From NCBI GenBank assembly GCA_903927465.1, contig CAIYMY010000194.1, forward strand, positions 23,793 to 87,792: 64,000 nt of DNA, given 5' to 3'. The notes beneath the pieces are model-generated. The model was not told the origin of the DNA. It did not search any database and saw nothing but the letters and a program-made list of their open reading frames with translations. Origin of the DNA: an uncultured Rhodospirillales bacterium. GTDB lineage: Bacteria > Pseudomonadota > Alphaproteobacteria > Acetobacterales > Acetobacteraceae. Positions within the stretch are counted from its first letter, which is position 1. Every line of letters begins with the position of its first letter. The position numbers were made by a program, and so were the translations under genes. This document shows positions 39,660 to 49,806 of the stretch, in pieces.

Positions 39660-40366
39660 ATACTCTTTGGCGGCTTTGGCTGCTGCCCATGATGGGCATG
39701 GCAATGGTGCCGGCGGCCTTCTTCAATCTTTTCGCCATGCGCCAGACAGCGCTGATCGGCTGCCTGCTCGGCATCGGTCTGCCCTTCATCGCCGCGCGAA
39801 TCATGAAGCGCGGCAGGCGCGGCGATGCCAAGCGCGCCGCCGTGCTGATGGGCGTGGCGGCGGGCCTCGCCACCGGGCTTGGCGCCGGGGCAGGGCCGAT
39901 CATTGGGCTGTTGTTTGCGCTCGGCGCCTGGGGCGGGACGCGGTTGCTTTATGCCGAAATCCCGGAAGCAGCGCCGCCCGCGCCACCGCCACCGCCGCCC
40001 TCAGGCCCACTTGCCGAAGCCCGTGTGCGCCTTGCCGGCATTGAAACCATCGCGACGCGCGGCAATGAACCGCGCCTCATCCCGGTGGCGCAGGCCATTG
40101 GCCAGGTGCTGGATGATCTGGAAGAACGGCCCGAAGGCATTGCCCGCGCCCGCCGCTTCCTGGTGGTGCATCTGGATGGGTTGGAACGCATCGCATCGCG
40201 CCTTGAAGCCGGCGCCACGCCGCCGCCCGCCTTGGGCACTTTGCTGCGCGATCTTGAAACTGCCGCACGGCGGCTCCGCGATGATCTCCGCGCCGAGGAA
40301 AGCGCGGCGCTTGATATCCAAGTCAAAGTTCTGGCCGATAGGCTGCGTGAGGAAGGCTATTCATGA
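39656..40366 (+). CDS. XpaC-like (5-bromo-4-chloroindolyl phosphate hydrolysis) family membrane protein
   Basis: Two N-terminal hydrophobic segments then charged region (ARRFLVVHLDGLERIASRLEAG...LRDLETAARRLRDDLRAEE); directly upstream of telA-like gene. Exact start (39626 or 39656) uncertain. Confidence 0.72.
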   Translation: MNTLWRLWLLPMMGMAMVPAAFFNLFAMRQTALIGCLLGIGLPFIAARIMKRGRRGDAKRAAVLMGVAAGLATGLGAGAGPIIGLLFALGAWGGTRLLYAEIPEAAPPAPPPPPPSGPLAEARVRLAGIETIATRGNEPRLIPVAQAIGQVLDDLEERPEGIARARRFLVVHLDGLERIASRLEAGATPPPALGTLLRDLETAARRLRDDLRAEESAALDIQVKVLADRLREEGYS

Positions 40367-41424
40367 GCGATATCATCACCACCCCAGAAACACGCCGGGC
40401 AGAGGTTGAACGCCTTGCCGCCCAGCTTGATGTGACGGATCCCGCTGCCGTGCTGCGCTTCGGGCAGGAAGCGCAAACCCGCGCCTCGGCCGCCGCGGAT
40501 GCCATGCTGGAAGGGGCCAAGAATCGCGAAGCGGGGGAGGCGGGGCAGACGCTCGGCACCTTGCTGACCACTTTGCGCGGCTTCGATGTTTCAGGTCTTG
40601 CGGATAAGCCCGGCTTCTTCGCGCGGTTGTTCAATAAGGCGGGCGCTGAGGCCGCACAGGTGGTCAGCCGTTATGAAGGGCTGAAGGACCAGGTGGAAGC
40701 GATTGGCGATAAGCTGGATGCGCATCGCACGCGGCTATTGGAAGATGTCGAAAAGCTTGAACGGCTTTATGGCGCGACGCTTGATTGGTTCCATGGCCTT
40801 GGTGATCACATCGCCGCTGGCGAGATTGTGCTGATCAATACTGACAGCACTGCCATCCCGGATGCTGAAGCGAAGGCCACCGCCGGCGATATGCTCACTG
40901 CGCAGAAGCTGCGTGATTTACGCGCGGCACGTGATGAACTTGATCGGCGCATTCATGATCTGCGCCTGACGCGGCAAGTGGCGATGCAGGCGCTGCCTTC
41001 CATCCGGCTCATTCAGGAAAATGACAAGGCGCTGGCCGCGAAGATCCAATCCGTGGTGGCCAATACCGTGCCGCTCTGGCGCCAGCAGCTTGCCCAGGCA
41101 CTGGCCATCCAGCGCATGCGCGATGCAGGGCAGACGCTGAAGCAGGCCAATGACCTGACCAATGAATTGCTGACCGCGAATGCGGAGCGGCTGCGCCAGG
41201 GCAATGCCGAAGCACGGACTGAAATTGAGCGTGGCGTGTTTGATCTGGCCGCAGTGAAGCAGGCCAATCAGCTGCTGGTCGCGACGATTGAAGACAGCCT
41301 CAATATCGCTGAACGCGCCCGCGCCCAGCGTGCCGATGCTGCGGTGGAATTGGACAAGGCAGAAGCCGAGATCAGGCGTGCGCTGATGGCGGCGAAGGCC
41401 ATACCGCCCGCGCCAAAAACCTGA
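40363..41424 (+). CDS. Toxic anion resistance protein (TelA family)
   Basis: YEGLKDQVEAIGDKLDAHRTRLLEDVEKLERLYGATLDWFHGLGDHIAAGE...LPSIRLIQENDKALAAKIQSVVANTVPLWRQQLAQALAI. Confidence 0.9.
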   Translation: MSDIITTPETRRAEVERLAAQLDVTDPAAVLRFGQEAQTRASAAADAMLEGAKNREAGEAGQTLGTLLTTLRGFDVSGLADKPGFFARLFNKAGAEAAQVVSRYEGLKDQVEAIGDKLDAHRTRLLEDVEKLERLYGATLDWFHGLGDHIAAGEIVLINTDSTAIPDAEAKATAGDMLTAQKLRDLRAARDELDRRIHDLRLTRQVAMQALPSIRLIQENDKALAAKIQSVVANTVPLWRQQLAQALAIQRMRDAGQTLKQANDLTNELLTANAERLRQGNAEARTEIERGVFDLAAVKQANQLLVATIEDSLNIAERARAQRADAAVELDKAEAEIRRALMAAKAIPPAPKT

Positions 41425-41450
41425 ACAAAAAAAACCGGGAGAAGCTTCAC

Positions 41451-42422
41451 ATGATCAGCAAACGCGCCATTCTGGCCGGCGTGCCAGCCTTGCTCGCGGC
41501 ACCGCAAATCGCTCGCGCCCAAGGCGCTTGGCCCAACGGGTCGATCCGCATCGTGGTGCCTTTTCCGCCGGGTGGCGGTGCTGACGGGCTTGCCCGTATC
41601 TTGCAGCCCAGGCTTCAATTTGAACTCGGCGTTCCCATCGTCATTGACAATCGGCCTGGCGCATCCGGTGCGCTTGGCGCCGCACAAGTCGCGCGCGCCG
41701 CTCCTGATGGCAATACTTGGCTGATCATGTTCGATACCCATGCGGTCAATCCCGCATTGATCGACAATATGGGGTTTGACACGGAAAAGGACCTGACAGC
41801 GCTGATGCTTCTCGGCACCGCTTCCATGGTGCTTACAACGCATCCCTCTCGGCCTTACAGGCGTCTGGAGGATGTTGTTGTGGCCGCCAAGGTGAGGCCC
41901 GATACCATCACCTATGGCACCATCGGCAATGGCAGTCTTGCACATTTGACCATGGCTTTGGCAGGACGCATCGCAGGTTTTCGGCTTGTTCACGTGGCCT
42001 ATCGCGGTGGTGGCCCCTTGGGGACTGCGGCTGCCTCGGGCGAAGTTGATCTTGCCATTTCCTCCCCGGCTGCCTTGGGCGCCCAAATGCAAGCGGGCAC
42101 GATCATTGGGCTGGCGCAAACAGCGGCTGAGCCCAGCCGCAGTCTTCCCCCGCTGCCCACCATGGTTGAAGCTGGTATTCCGGGCATTGATGCGCGGGCA
42201 TTCTGGGGGTTCGGAGGGCCGGCGGGACTGTCTGCTGCGATCAGGCAGCGCATGGAAGCGGCGCTGCGTGCAGCTTTGTCCAACGCCGAGACGGCTCAGC
42301 GGATTGAGGGTCTAGGCATAGACCTTAACCCCCAAGGGCAGGCGTTCTTCACCCAATTCCTCTCCGCCCAGATCGCCACCTGGGGCGGGGTGGTGCGGGA
42401 GAACAATATCCGCCCGGATTGA
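41451..42422 (+). CDS. Bug/TctC family tripartite tricarboxylate transporter substrate-binding protein
   Basis: WPNGSIRIVVPFPPGGGADGLARIL...VIDNRPGASGALGAAQVARAAPDGNTWL. Confidence 0.91.
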   Translation: MISKRAILAGVPALLAAPQIARAQGAWPNGSIRIVVPFPPGGGADGLARILQPRLQFELGVPIVIDNRPGASGALGAAQVARAAPDGNTWLIMFDTHAVNPALIDNMGFDTEKDLTALMLLGTASMVLTTHPSRPYRRLEDVVVAAKVRPDTITYGTIGNGSLAHLTMALAGRIAGFRLVHVAYRGGGPLGTAAASGEVDLAISSPAALGAQMQAGTIIGLAQTAAEPSRSLPPLPTMVEAGIPGIDARAFWGFGGPAGLSAAIRQRMEAALRAALSNAETAQRIEGLGIDLNPQGQAFFTQFLSAQIATWGGVVRENNIRPD

Positions 42423-42448
42423 ACGCCGCCCTTATCGGCGGCGGCGTA

Positions 42449-43183
42449 TTAACGCCGCCGAAACAGCCCGCCCGGATCGCCGAGCGGGTTGCGCGGGTCC
42501 ACATCATTGTCGCGGTGACCGCTGCTTGCACTACCCTTGCCGCTGCCACCAAGCGCTGCGGGCTTGGTCGGCAAATCATCGCCCGGCGGCAGCACCTTGC
42601 CACCTTTTCCAGCCATACCGGCTGCCGTAGCGGCGCCAGCGCCGGCCAACAATGTCCCGAGCAATCCCCCAAGACCGCCACCGGCCTGCGGCTGCGCGCC
42701 GCCACCCGACATTGCGCCCATCAGCGCACCCAGAACATCACCAAGGCCACCCTGCTGCTGCTGTTGCTGAGGCTGCCCGCCCATCATGCCTGACAGAACG
42801 CTGCCCAGCACATCGCCAAGCCCGCCACCCATATCCGCCTGCGATTGCGGCAAGCGGCCCTGGGGCGTCATGCCATTGATCACCGCGGGCAGAAGCTGCG
42901 CCAGGATCCCCGCCATGGCACCGCCCGAAGCCGCGCCGCCGCCGAATTGCTGCGCCAGCCCGGCCAATTCATCGCCGCCAAAGGCTTGGGCCAGTTTTTC
43001 GGGGGCCACAGAGATATTCTCGCCCGATCCGACCCAGCTCTCGACCTCGGCGCCCAGCCCACCCTGCTGTAACTTGCCAACCAGGGAAGCGAGGCCATCC
43101 GCAGAGCCGCCCCCCATCATGGCCCCCAGCAAATCGCCAAGACCGCCGCCAGCGCCCTGGCCCCATTGATTGGTCATTTTCAT
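42449..43183 (-). CDS. YidB/DUF937-like glycine-rich protein
   Basis: GQGAGGGLGDLLGAMMGGG...LVGKLQQGGLGAEVESWVGSGENISVAPEKLAQAFG...ILAQLLPAVINGMTPQGRLP. Confidence 0.82.
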   Translation of the reverse strand: MKMTNQWGQGAGGGLGDLLGAMMGGGSADGLASLVGKLQQGGLGAEVESWVGSGENISVAPEKLAQAFGGDELAGLAQQFGGGAASGGAMAGILAQLLPAVINGMTPQGRLPQSQADMGGGLGDVLGSVLSGMMGGQPQQQQQQGGLGDVLGALMGAMSGGGAQPQAGGGLGGLLGTLLAGAGAATAAGMAGKGGKVLPPGDDLPTKPAALGGSGKGSASSGHRDNDVDPRNPLGDPGGLFRRR

Positions 43184-43324
43184 CTCTCCGAATTCCTTAA
43201 CAATAATAGGCTATTTTTGTATTTCGTCAAAATTTTTGGCCTCTGGCTTCCGCCGGCAAAGCTTGACCTCAGGGCAAACTATTGATCCCATGCCCCCATA
43301 AACAAGCATCAAGGAAACCCCATC

Positions 43325-44392
43325 ATGCGCGCCTGGGCAGTTGTTGAAGCCGGCAAGCCCCTTCAGGAAATCACCATCCCGACACCGGAGCCGACCGGCC
43401 AGCAGGTATTGCTCGAAATCACGCATGCGGGCGTCTGCCATTCCGATCTGCATATCTGGGAAGGCGGCTATGATCTGGGTTCGCGCGGTTACCTGAAGCT
43501 TTCTGATCGCGGGGTGAAGCTGCCGCTCGCCATGGGGCATGAAATTGTAGGCCGCGTGCTGAAATGGGGCGCGGATGCAAATGGCGCAGGCCTTAAGGTT
43601 GGCGACCAAATGGTTGTCTTCCCCTGGGTCGGTTGCGGCACCTGCGAAGCCTGCCTGGCGGATGAGGATAACATGTGCCTCACGCCGAAAAGCCTCGGCG
43701 TTTATCAGCATGGTGGCTATGCGACACATGTGCTGGCGCCAGAGCCACGGCATCTGGTGCCGGTGGGTAACCTCGATCCTGCCCTGGCCGCGACCTATGC
43801 CTGTTCCGGCATTACGGTGTTCAGCGCCATCAACAAGGTCATGCCGATGCCGGCGGATGAACCAATTGTGGTCATCGGCGCGGGTGGGCTGGGCTTGAAC
43901 GCGATTGCGGTGTTGAAGGCCAAGGGCCATCGGCGGATCGTGGTGGTGGATGTCAGCCCGGCCAAGCTGGAAGCCGCCAAGCGGGAAGGGGCGAGTGATA
44001 TCGTCCTGGGCGGCGATGCTGATACCGCCAAGCGCATCATGGAAGCCTGTGGCGGCCCGGTGCGGGCCATTATTGACCTGGTGAACGGGACCGAGACCGC
44101 GCGGAGCGCTTTTGATTCGCTCCGCAAGGGCGGCAAGCTTGTGCAAGTGGGGCTGTTTGGCGGCGAATTGGCGGTTCCGCTGCCGGTTATGCCCATGCGG
44201 GCGCTCACAATCCAGGGGTCATATGTGGGCAATGTCAAGGAGTTACGCGAATTGATGGGTATCGCCCAGCAGGGCACGCTGCCCGCTATCCCCATTACCC
44301 GCATGCCGCTTAATCAGGCTGATACGGCGCTTAATAGGTTGCGCGAAGGCAAGGTTACCGGCCGTATTGTCCTGACCGCGGAAGGGCTATAA
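43325..44392 (+). CDS. Zinc-dependent alcohol dehydrogenase family protein
   Basis: EITHAGVCHSDLHIWEGGY...GHEIVGRV...PWVGCGTCEACLADEDNMC...IGAGGLGLNAIAVLKAKG. Confidence 0.93.
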   Translation: MRAWAVVEAGKPLQEITIPTPEPTGQQVLLEITHAGVCHSDLHIWEGGYDLGSRGYLKLSDRGVKLPLAMGHEIVGRVLKWGADANGAGLKVGDQMVVFPWVGCGTCEACLADEDNMCLTPKSLGVYQHGGYATHVLAPEPRHLVPVGNLDPALAATYACSGITVFSAINKVMPMPADEPIVVIGAGGLGLNAIAVLKAKGHRRIVVVDVSPAKLEAAKREGASDIVLGGDADTAKRIMEACGGPVRAIIDLVNGTETARSAFDSLRKGGKLVQVGLFGGELAVPLPVMPMRALTIQGSYVGNVKELRELMGIAQQGTLPAIPITRMPLNQADTALNRLREGKVTGRIVLTAEGL

Positions 44393-44446
44393 AAAATGCT
44401 AAACTAAAAGTTGCAATTTCCGCAGGAATGTTCAATCCTGCGTTTT

Positions 44447-45061
44447 ATGGATAACGGAAGCGCCTTCGTGCAAGACATCGCCCCGCTGCGAGACTTCGTC
44501 CGCGGCATGACAGCCCTATCCGATGCGGGGGCGGATGAGGCTCGCTTCCTGAAGGAAGCACCGGACCTGCTGCGCAGGCTTGTGCTGTCCGATAACTGGC
44601 TGCCGCCGGAATATACGGCGCCGACCGATACCTTTCGGCAATTGCTGCTGCATTGCGACCCGCAGGAGCGGTTTTCTGTGGTGTGTTTCGTCTGGGGACC
44701 AGGGCAGCAGACGCCGGTGCATAACCACACCGTCTGGGGCTTGGTTGGTGTGCATCAGGGCGAGGAGATCTCCACTGAAATGGTCGCCGACCCTAATGAC
44801 GGGCCAATGCGTCCTGGCCGGGTTGACCGCGTCAAGCGCGGTGATGTCGTTGTGTTGAGCAACGACAGCTACGACACGCATCGCGTCGAAAACGCGGTGG
44901 AAGGGCGCACCAGCATCAGCATCCATGTCTATGGCGCCAATATCGGCGCGGTGAAGCGTGCGATGTTCAATGCCGAGACCAGCCAGCCAGAATATTTCAT
45001 CTCGGGCTATGACAATAGAACCGTTCCCAATCTCTGGGATTTGAGTCGCGCGGCCCATTAG
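44447..45061 (+). CDS. Cysteine dioxygenase-type cupin protein
   Basis: CFVWGPGQQTPVHNHTVWGLVGVHQGEE...SNDSYDTHRVENAVEGRTSISIHVYGANI; HxH cupin motif. Confidence 0.82.
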   Translation: MDNGSAFVQDIAPLRDFVRGMTALSDAGADEARFLKEAPDLLRRLVLSDNWLPPEYTAPTDTFRQLLLHCDPQERFSVVCFVWGPGQQTPVHNHTVWGLVGVHQGEEISTEMVADPNDGPMRPGRVDRVKRGDVVVLSNDSYDTHRVENAVEGRTSISIHVYGANIGAVKRAMFNAETSQPEYFISGYDNRTVPNLWDLSRAAH

Positions 45062-45128
45062 CCAGCGCCTCTTGCGTGTTGGCGCATGAGGCGTGATGCT
45101 TCCTGCCATCAAGCAAGGATAGCGTAGA

Positions 45129-46118
45129 ATGGCTGACAGCATTCCCGTACTCGACCTAGCGCCTTTGCGCGCCGGTGCGCCTGGGGCGCTCGACAAACTT
45201 GGCGAAGAACTCCGCCACGCCTTTACCGAGGTGGGCTTTTACTTCGTGCGCAATCACGGCATCCCGGAAGCGTTGCTCGATCAAACCTTCGCTGAGGCCG
45301 CACGCTTCCATGCGCAGCCTTCGGAAGCGAAGCTGGCGCTTAAGATCAATGAACATAACATCGGTTATATGCCGATGCGGGGCGCCACCACGCGCGTGAA
45401 TGCGGTGGGTGACGTGGCGCTGCCCAATGCCAATGAGGCAGTGTTTTTCAAGCGAGACCTGCCGGCTGATCATCCCGATGTGGTGGGCAAGGTGCGCTTT
45501 CGCGGTGCCAATCAATGGCCGGATTTGCCGGTTTTTCGCGACAATATCCTGAAAGCGTTTGCGGCGTTTGAGGGCCTGGGGCTTTCGCTTTTGCCGATCT
45601 ACACGCGCGCGCTTGGTCTGCCCGTGGATTACTTTGCGCCCTTTTTTAATGAACCCATGTTCACCTTGCGCATGTCGCATTACCCGCCGCAGGAACCAAC
45701 CGCGCCCGAGAATGAATTCGGCATCGCGCCCCATATGGACACAAGCTTCATGACCATCCTGGCGCAGAACAAGGTGCCGGGCCTGTCACTGCGCTTGCCG
45801 GATGGGCGCTGGTTGGATGCGCCAGCACCCGAAGGCGCGCTGCTGATCAATGGCGGGATGATGCTCAGGCGCTGGACGGATAATCGCTTCCTTGCCACAC
45901 CGCATCGCGTGATCAATCGCTCGGGCCGCGAACGCTATGCGATTCCGTTCTTTATGGATGCAAATTATCGCGCGGTCATGGCGCCCATCACCGCCGACGG
46001 CGAACCAGCGCGGATGGAGCCTATCACCTATCCTGATTTCATGACCGGCTATCAGCGCGCGAATTTCCATCACGCAGCCGAAAAATCTGACGAAAAGGTG
46101 CAGTTACAGGGCGCCTGA
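45129..46118 (+). CDS. 2-oxoglutarate/Fe(II) oxygenase, isopenicillin N synthase-like family
   Basis: IPVLDLAPLRAG...GFYFVRNHGIPEALLDQTF...GIAPHMDTSFMTILAQNKVPGLSLRLPDGRWLDAPAPEGALLINGGMMLRRWTDNRFLATPHRVIN. Confidence 0.93.
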   Translation: MADSIPVLDLAPLRAGAPGALDKLGEELRHAFTEVGFYFVRNHGIPEALLDQTFAEAARFHAQPSEAKLALKINEHNIGYMPMRGATTRVNAVGDVALPNANEAVFFKRDLPADHPDVVGKVRFRGANQWPDLPVFRDNILKAFAAFEGLGLSLLPIYTRALGLPVDYFAPFFNEPMFTLRMSHYPPQEPTAPENEFGIAPHMDTSFMTILAQNKVPGLSLRLPDGRWLDAPAPEGALLINGGMMLRRWTDNRFLATPHRVINRSGRERYAIPFFMDANYRAVMAPITADGEPARMEPITYPDFMTGYQRANFHHAAEKSDEKVQLQGA

Positions 46119-46210
46119 ATTTGCAGGCGTCAGGGGGCTTTACCTTCCCCCCAGAAGGCGTAGCCTTCGGTCAGCCGCAAAGGCTTCGAACTATTTTGGG
46201 AGGAAAACTC

Positions 46211-47443
46211 ATGGAAGTAACACGTCGTACGGCTTTAGCGGCCGGCGGTGGCGCAGCCCTTGGTGGCCTGCCCTGGCGGAGCGCGAAGGCGCAGGCCGCC
46301 AATACCCTCAAGATCGCGCTGCTGACGGATTTTTCCGGCACCTATCGCGATGTCACCGGTCCCACGAAGCTTGCCTGCATCCGTCAAGCGGCAGCCGAAA
46401 TGAGCAATCGCGGCTTCAATATTGAAATCGTCTTTGGCGATAACCAGAACCGCCCCGATGTCGGTTCCAACCTGACACGCCAATGGATTGACCGCGACGG
46501 CGTAGATGTGATTGTGGATGGAGGCGCTTCTTCAGTCGCGCTCGCCGCGAATGACATTATCCGCGACAGGAACAAGATTTTTCTGAATACCTCCTCAGCC
46601 ACATCGGATTTGACTGGTCGGGCCTGCGCGCCGACGACGGTACATTGGACCTACGACACCTGGATGCTTGCCAAATCCACAGGCGGTGCCACGGTGCGCA
46701 CGGGCGGTGATAGCTGGTTCTTCATCACGGCAGATTACGCGTTTGGTCATGCGCTGGAACGCGATACCGCCACTTTCGTCCGCAATGCCGGCGGGCGCGT
46801 CTTGGGCCAGGTGCGGACGCCCTTCCCGGGTACTACCGATTTCTCGTCTTTCCTGGTGCAAGCGCAGGCGTCTCGCGCCAAGGTGATCGGCCTTGCCAAT
46901 GCTGGCAGCGACACGGTGAATTGCATCAAGCAGGCGGCGGAATTTGGGCTCATGCGGCGTGGCATCAAGCTGGCCAGCTTGCTGATGTTCCTGCCCGATG
47001 TTCACGCGCTCGGGCTTGAAACCACTCAAGGCCTGATCTGCACTGAAACCTTCTATTGGGATTTGAATGATCGCACACGCGCTTTCTCCGCCCGCGTGCG
47101 TCCCAATATCGGCCAGAATGCGCTTTGCATGAACCACGCTGGTGGTTACGCAGCCGTGCTGCATTACCTGAAGGTCGCCGCTGAAATGGGTGTGGCGCAG
47201 GCCAAGCAAAGCGGCACCGCAACGGTGGAACGCATGAAGGCGACGCCATGCGATGATGATTGCTTCGGCCCTGGCAGTATCCGCGCCGATGGCCGCAAGC
47301 TGCATCCCGCCTATTTGTTTGAGGTGAAAAAGCCATCAGAAAGCAGTGGCGTGTTTGACTATTACAAGCTGCTGCAAACCACTCCGGGCCCAGAAGCTTT
47401 CCGTCCCCTAGCCGAAGGTGGCTGCAGCTTCGTCAAAAGCTGA
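46211..47443 (+). CDS. ABC transporter substrate-binding protein (Leu/Ile/Val-binding-like), dispersed paralog
   Basis: MEVTRRTALAAGGGAALGGLPWRSAKAQAANTLKIALLTDFSGTYRDVTGP; closely parallels the 28335 gene along its length. Confidence 0.92.
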   Translation: MEVTRRTALAAGGGAALGGLPWRSAKAQAANTLKIALLTDFSGTYRDVTGPTKLACIRQAAAEMSNRGFNIEIVFGDNQNRPDVGSNLTRQWIDRDGVDVIVDGGASSVALAANDIIRDRNKIFLNTSSATSDLTGRACAPTTVHWTYDTWMLAKSTGGATVRTGGDSWFFITADYAFGHALERDTATFVRNAGGRVLGQVRTPFPGTTDFSSFLVQAQASRAKVIGLANAGSDTVNCIKQAAEFGLMRRGIKLASLLMFLPDVHALGLETTQGLICTETFYWDLNDRTRAFSARVRPNIGQNALCMNHAGGYAAVLHYLKVAAEMGVAQAKQSGTATVERMKATPCDDDCFGPGSIRADGRKLHPAYLFEVKKPSESSGVFDYYKLLQTTPGPEAFRPLAEGGCSFVKS

Positions 47444-47527
47444 AGCCAGGTTTGAGCGGCCGCTTCACCGCTTGGGTCATTCGACCTATACGAATTGGGC
47501 GCGATGGACAGCTTCACCCCATCGCGC

Positions 47528-47977
47528 CTAATCCTTGGCGCGAAACACCAATTGGCGCGACAGCACAAAATTCCCGAACATGCCAGCCAAGGCGCCTGCG
47601 GCCACCCCCAGTACAGGATGCGCCGCTACCATCGGGACAAATTCGATCAGCGCAGCATAGGTGCCGTAATTCATCGCAAAGCCTACCAGGTTCACCAACA
47701 GGAACAGCGCCCATTGCCGATGCACGGGGCCGTCGCCGCGCCCGCGAAAGGTCCATAGCCGATTGAGCGCCCAGGTTGTTGTCGCCGCAGCCAGGTAGGA
47801 GACCGCTCGCCCGCCATAAAGCCCAAGCCCGAGCGCGAGCCCCGCGTAAAGCACCGCGGTATCCACGACGAAGCCGACCGTGCCCACCACACCGAAACGC
47901 AGAAATTCCATCAGCAGTTGAAAGCGCTCTGGCCCAAGGGTGCTTTCGATGCGGGAGAGAATGCCGTGTATAGCCAT
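47528..47977 (-). CDS. GtrA family membrane protein
   Basis: FLRFGVVGTVGFVVDTAVLYAGLAL...YLAAATTTWALNRLWTFRG...LFLLVNLVGFAMNYGTYAAL; ORF may extend upstream to 48121. Confidence 0.86.
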   Translation of the reverse strand: MAIHGILSRIESTLGPERFQLLMEFLRFGVVGTVGFVVDTAVLYAGLALGLGLYGGRAVSYLAAATTTWALNRLWTFRGRGDGPVHRQWALFLLVNLVGFAMNYGTYAALIEFVPMVAAHPVLGVAAGALAGMFGNFVLSRQLVFRAKD

Positions 47978-48202
47978 GGCCGCCTGTAACGCAGGAAAGC
48001 GGGGCGGCGCAAACAGCCAAGGTCCTTGCGGCCTTCCGGGCAGGAAATTTTGGCCCACCTGACGCAAAGCAAGGCAAACTGGATAGATTATGCCCATGAA
48101 ACGGCTTTGGGGTTTGGTCATAAGCGGGGCTCAGGGCAAATCTCGCTTGCACAGGCCGGGGCAAGCGGGTCTTATGCCTAGAAGATAGAAAAGGGGGCTC
48201 AC

Positions 48203-49792
48203 ATGCAACGTCGGGATGTCTTCAAACTGGGAGCGGCGGCAGCCGCCGGCACGCTGCCTTCCTTCGCCATTGCGCAGCCCACGCAGAACCGCGTGCTGAA
48301 AATGGTGCCGCAGGCGAACCTCACCAGCCTCGATCCTATTTGGACCACGGCCAATATCACCCGCAATTTCGGGCATATGGTTTTTGATACGCTTTATGGG
48401 ATGGACGCGCAGTTTCAGCCTCATCCGCAAATGGCCGCAGGCCATAGCAGCGATGATGGGGGACGCAGCGTTACCATTACGCTCCGCCCTGGCCTGAAAT
48501 TCCATGATGGGGAGCCCGTGCGCGCGCAGGATGTAGTGCCAAGCCTGCAGCGCTGGATGAAGCGCAACCCCTTCGGCCAAAAGCTGGCAACCGTCACGGA
48601 TGACATCCTGGTTGTGGATGACATGCGCATCCGCTTTCGACTGAAAAAACCCTTCCCGCTGCTGTTTCATGCGCTGGCGCAGGTTTCGAATAGCCCGGCC
48701 TTCATCATGCCCGAACGTCTGGCCAAGACTGATCCCTTCCAGCAGGTGCGCGAAGCCATCGGCAGTGGCCCGTTCCGCTTCAAGGCCAATGAATTCAATT
48801 CCGGCAGCCTGGTGGTGTTTGAACGCTTCGCCGATTACGTCCCGGTCCAATCCGGCACGCCAAGCCTGACCGCCGGGCCGAAAGTCGCGCATTTTGATCG
48901 CGTGGAATGGCACATCATTGTGGATGCCGCGACCGCCGCCGCCGCGCTGCAAACCGGTGAAATTGACTGGTACGAACAGCCGCCGCCAGAAGTGCAGCAG
49001 TTGCTCCGTCGCAACCGGCAAGTGGTGATCGAAGCGATTGACCCGCTGCCGCTGACCGGCATTTTGCGCTTCAACCATCTGAATGGCCCCTTCAACAACA
49101 AGGCTTTGCGTCAGGCCTTGCTGCCCGCCATCAGCCAACAGGATTTCATGCAGGCATCGGTCGGCACGGATCCTTCGCTCTACACCACGGGCGTTGGCAT
49201 GTTCACGCCGGGCACGCCGCTCGCCAATGATGCGGGGATTGCGCCGCTGTTGGGCCCGCGCAGTATTGACCGCGCGCGGGCATTGATGCGTGACGCCGGC
49301 TATACCAATCAGCTGATGCGCCTGATTGGCCCCACGGATATTCTGGTGCCGGCCGCACTCACGCAGGTAGGCGCCGATCTGGTGCGCCGGCTCGGCTTCA
49401 ATGCCGATATCGTTCTGAGCGATTGGGGCACCACGGTGCAGCGCCGCACCTCGCGTGAGCCGGTGGAACGTGGCGGTTGGTCCATGCTGTTCACCTCCTT
49501 CTCGTCGTTCGATTTTGCCGATCCGGCAGCGCATTTCCCGCTGCGCGGCAATGGTGCCAATGCCTGGTTTGGCTGGCCGGAGATCCCGAAGCTTGAGGAG
49601 GCGCGAGACGCCTGGTTCGATGCGCCGGATTTGCCGACGCAGCAGGCCCTGGCGCGGGATATGCAGACAGTCGCGATGGATGAACTGCCCTATATCCCGC
49701 TCGGCTCCTATAAATCCATGACTGCCTTGCGCGCCAATCTGTCCGGGCGCGTGGCGGGCCTCGCGCTTTATTGGGGCATTCGGCGTAGCTGA
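48203..49792 (+). CDS. Peptide-type ABC transporter substrate-binding protein (1 of 3 tandem)
   Basis: MQRRDVFKLGAAAAAGTLPSFAIAQPTQNRVLKMVPQANLTSLDPIWTTANITRNFGHMVFDTLYGMD. Confidence 0.92.
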   Translation: MQRRDVFKLGAAAAAGTLPSFAIAQPTQNRVLKMVPQANLTSLDPIWTTANITRNFGHMVFDTLYGMDAQFQPHPQMAAGHSSDDGGRSVTITLRPGLKFHDGEPVRAQDVVPSLQRWMKRNPFGQKLATVTDDILVVDDMRIRFRLKKPFPLLFHALAQVSNSPAFIMPERLAKTDPFQQVREAIGSGPFRFKANEFNSGSLVVFERFADYVPVQSGTPSLTAGPKVAHFDRVEWHIIVDAATAAAALQTGEIDWYEQPPPEVQQLLRRNRQVVIEAIDPLPLTGILRFNHLNGPFNNKALRQALLPAISQQDFMQASVGTDPSLYTTGVGMFTPGTPLANDAGIAPLLGPRSIDRARALMRDAGYTNQLMRLIGPTDILVPAALTQVGADLVRRLGFNADIVLSDWGTTVQRRTSREPVERGGWSMLFTSFSSFDFADPAAHFPLRGNGANAWFGWPEIPKLEEARDAWFDAPDLPTQQALARDMQTVAMDELPYIPLGSYKSMTALRANLSGRVAGLALYWGIRRS

Positions 49793-49806
49793 AAAGGAAG
49801 ACGCAA

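Noticed and set aside
42449-43183. Glycine/glutamine-rich tract as a possible repeat array or CRISPR-like region
   Set aside because: Explained by the Gly-rich linker and poly-Gln of a YidB/DUF937-like protein; no regular direct repeats with unique spacers.
48131-49534. 467-aa minus-strand ORF
   Set aside because: Antisense to a full-length SBP with signal peptide; no recognisable domain in this frame.
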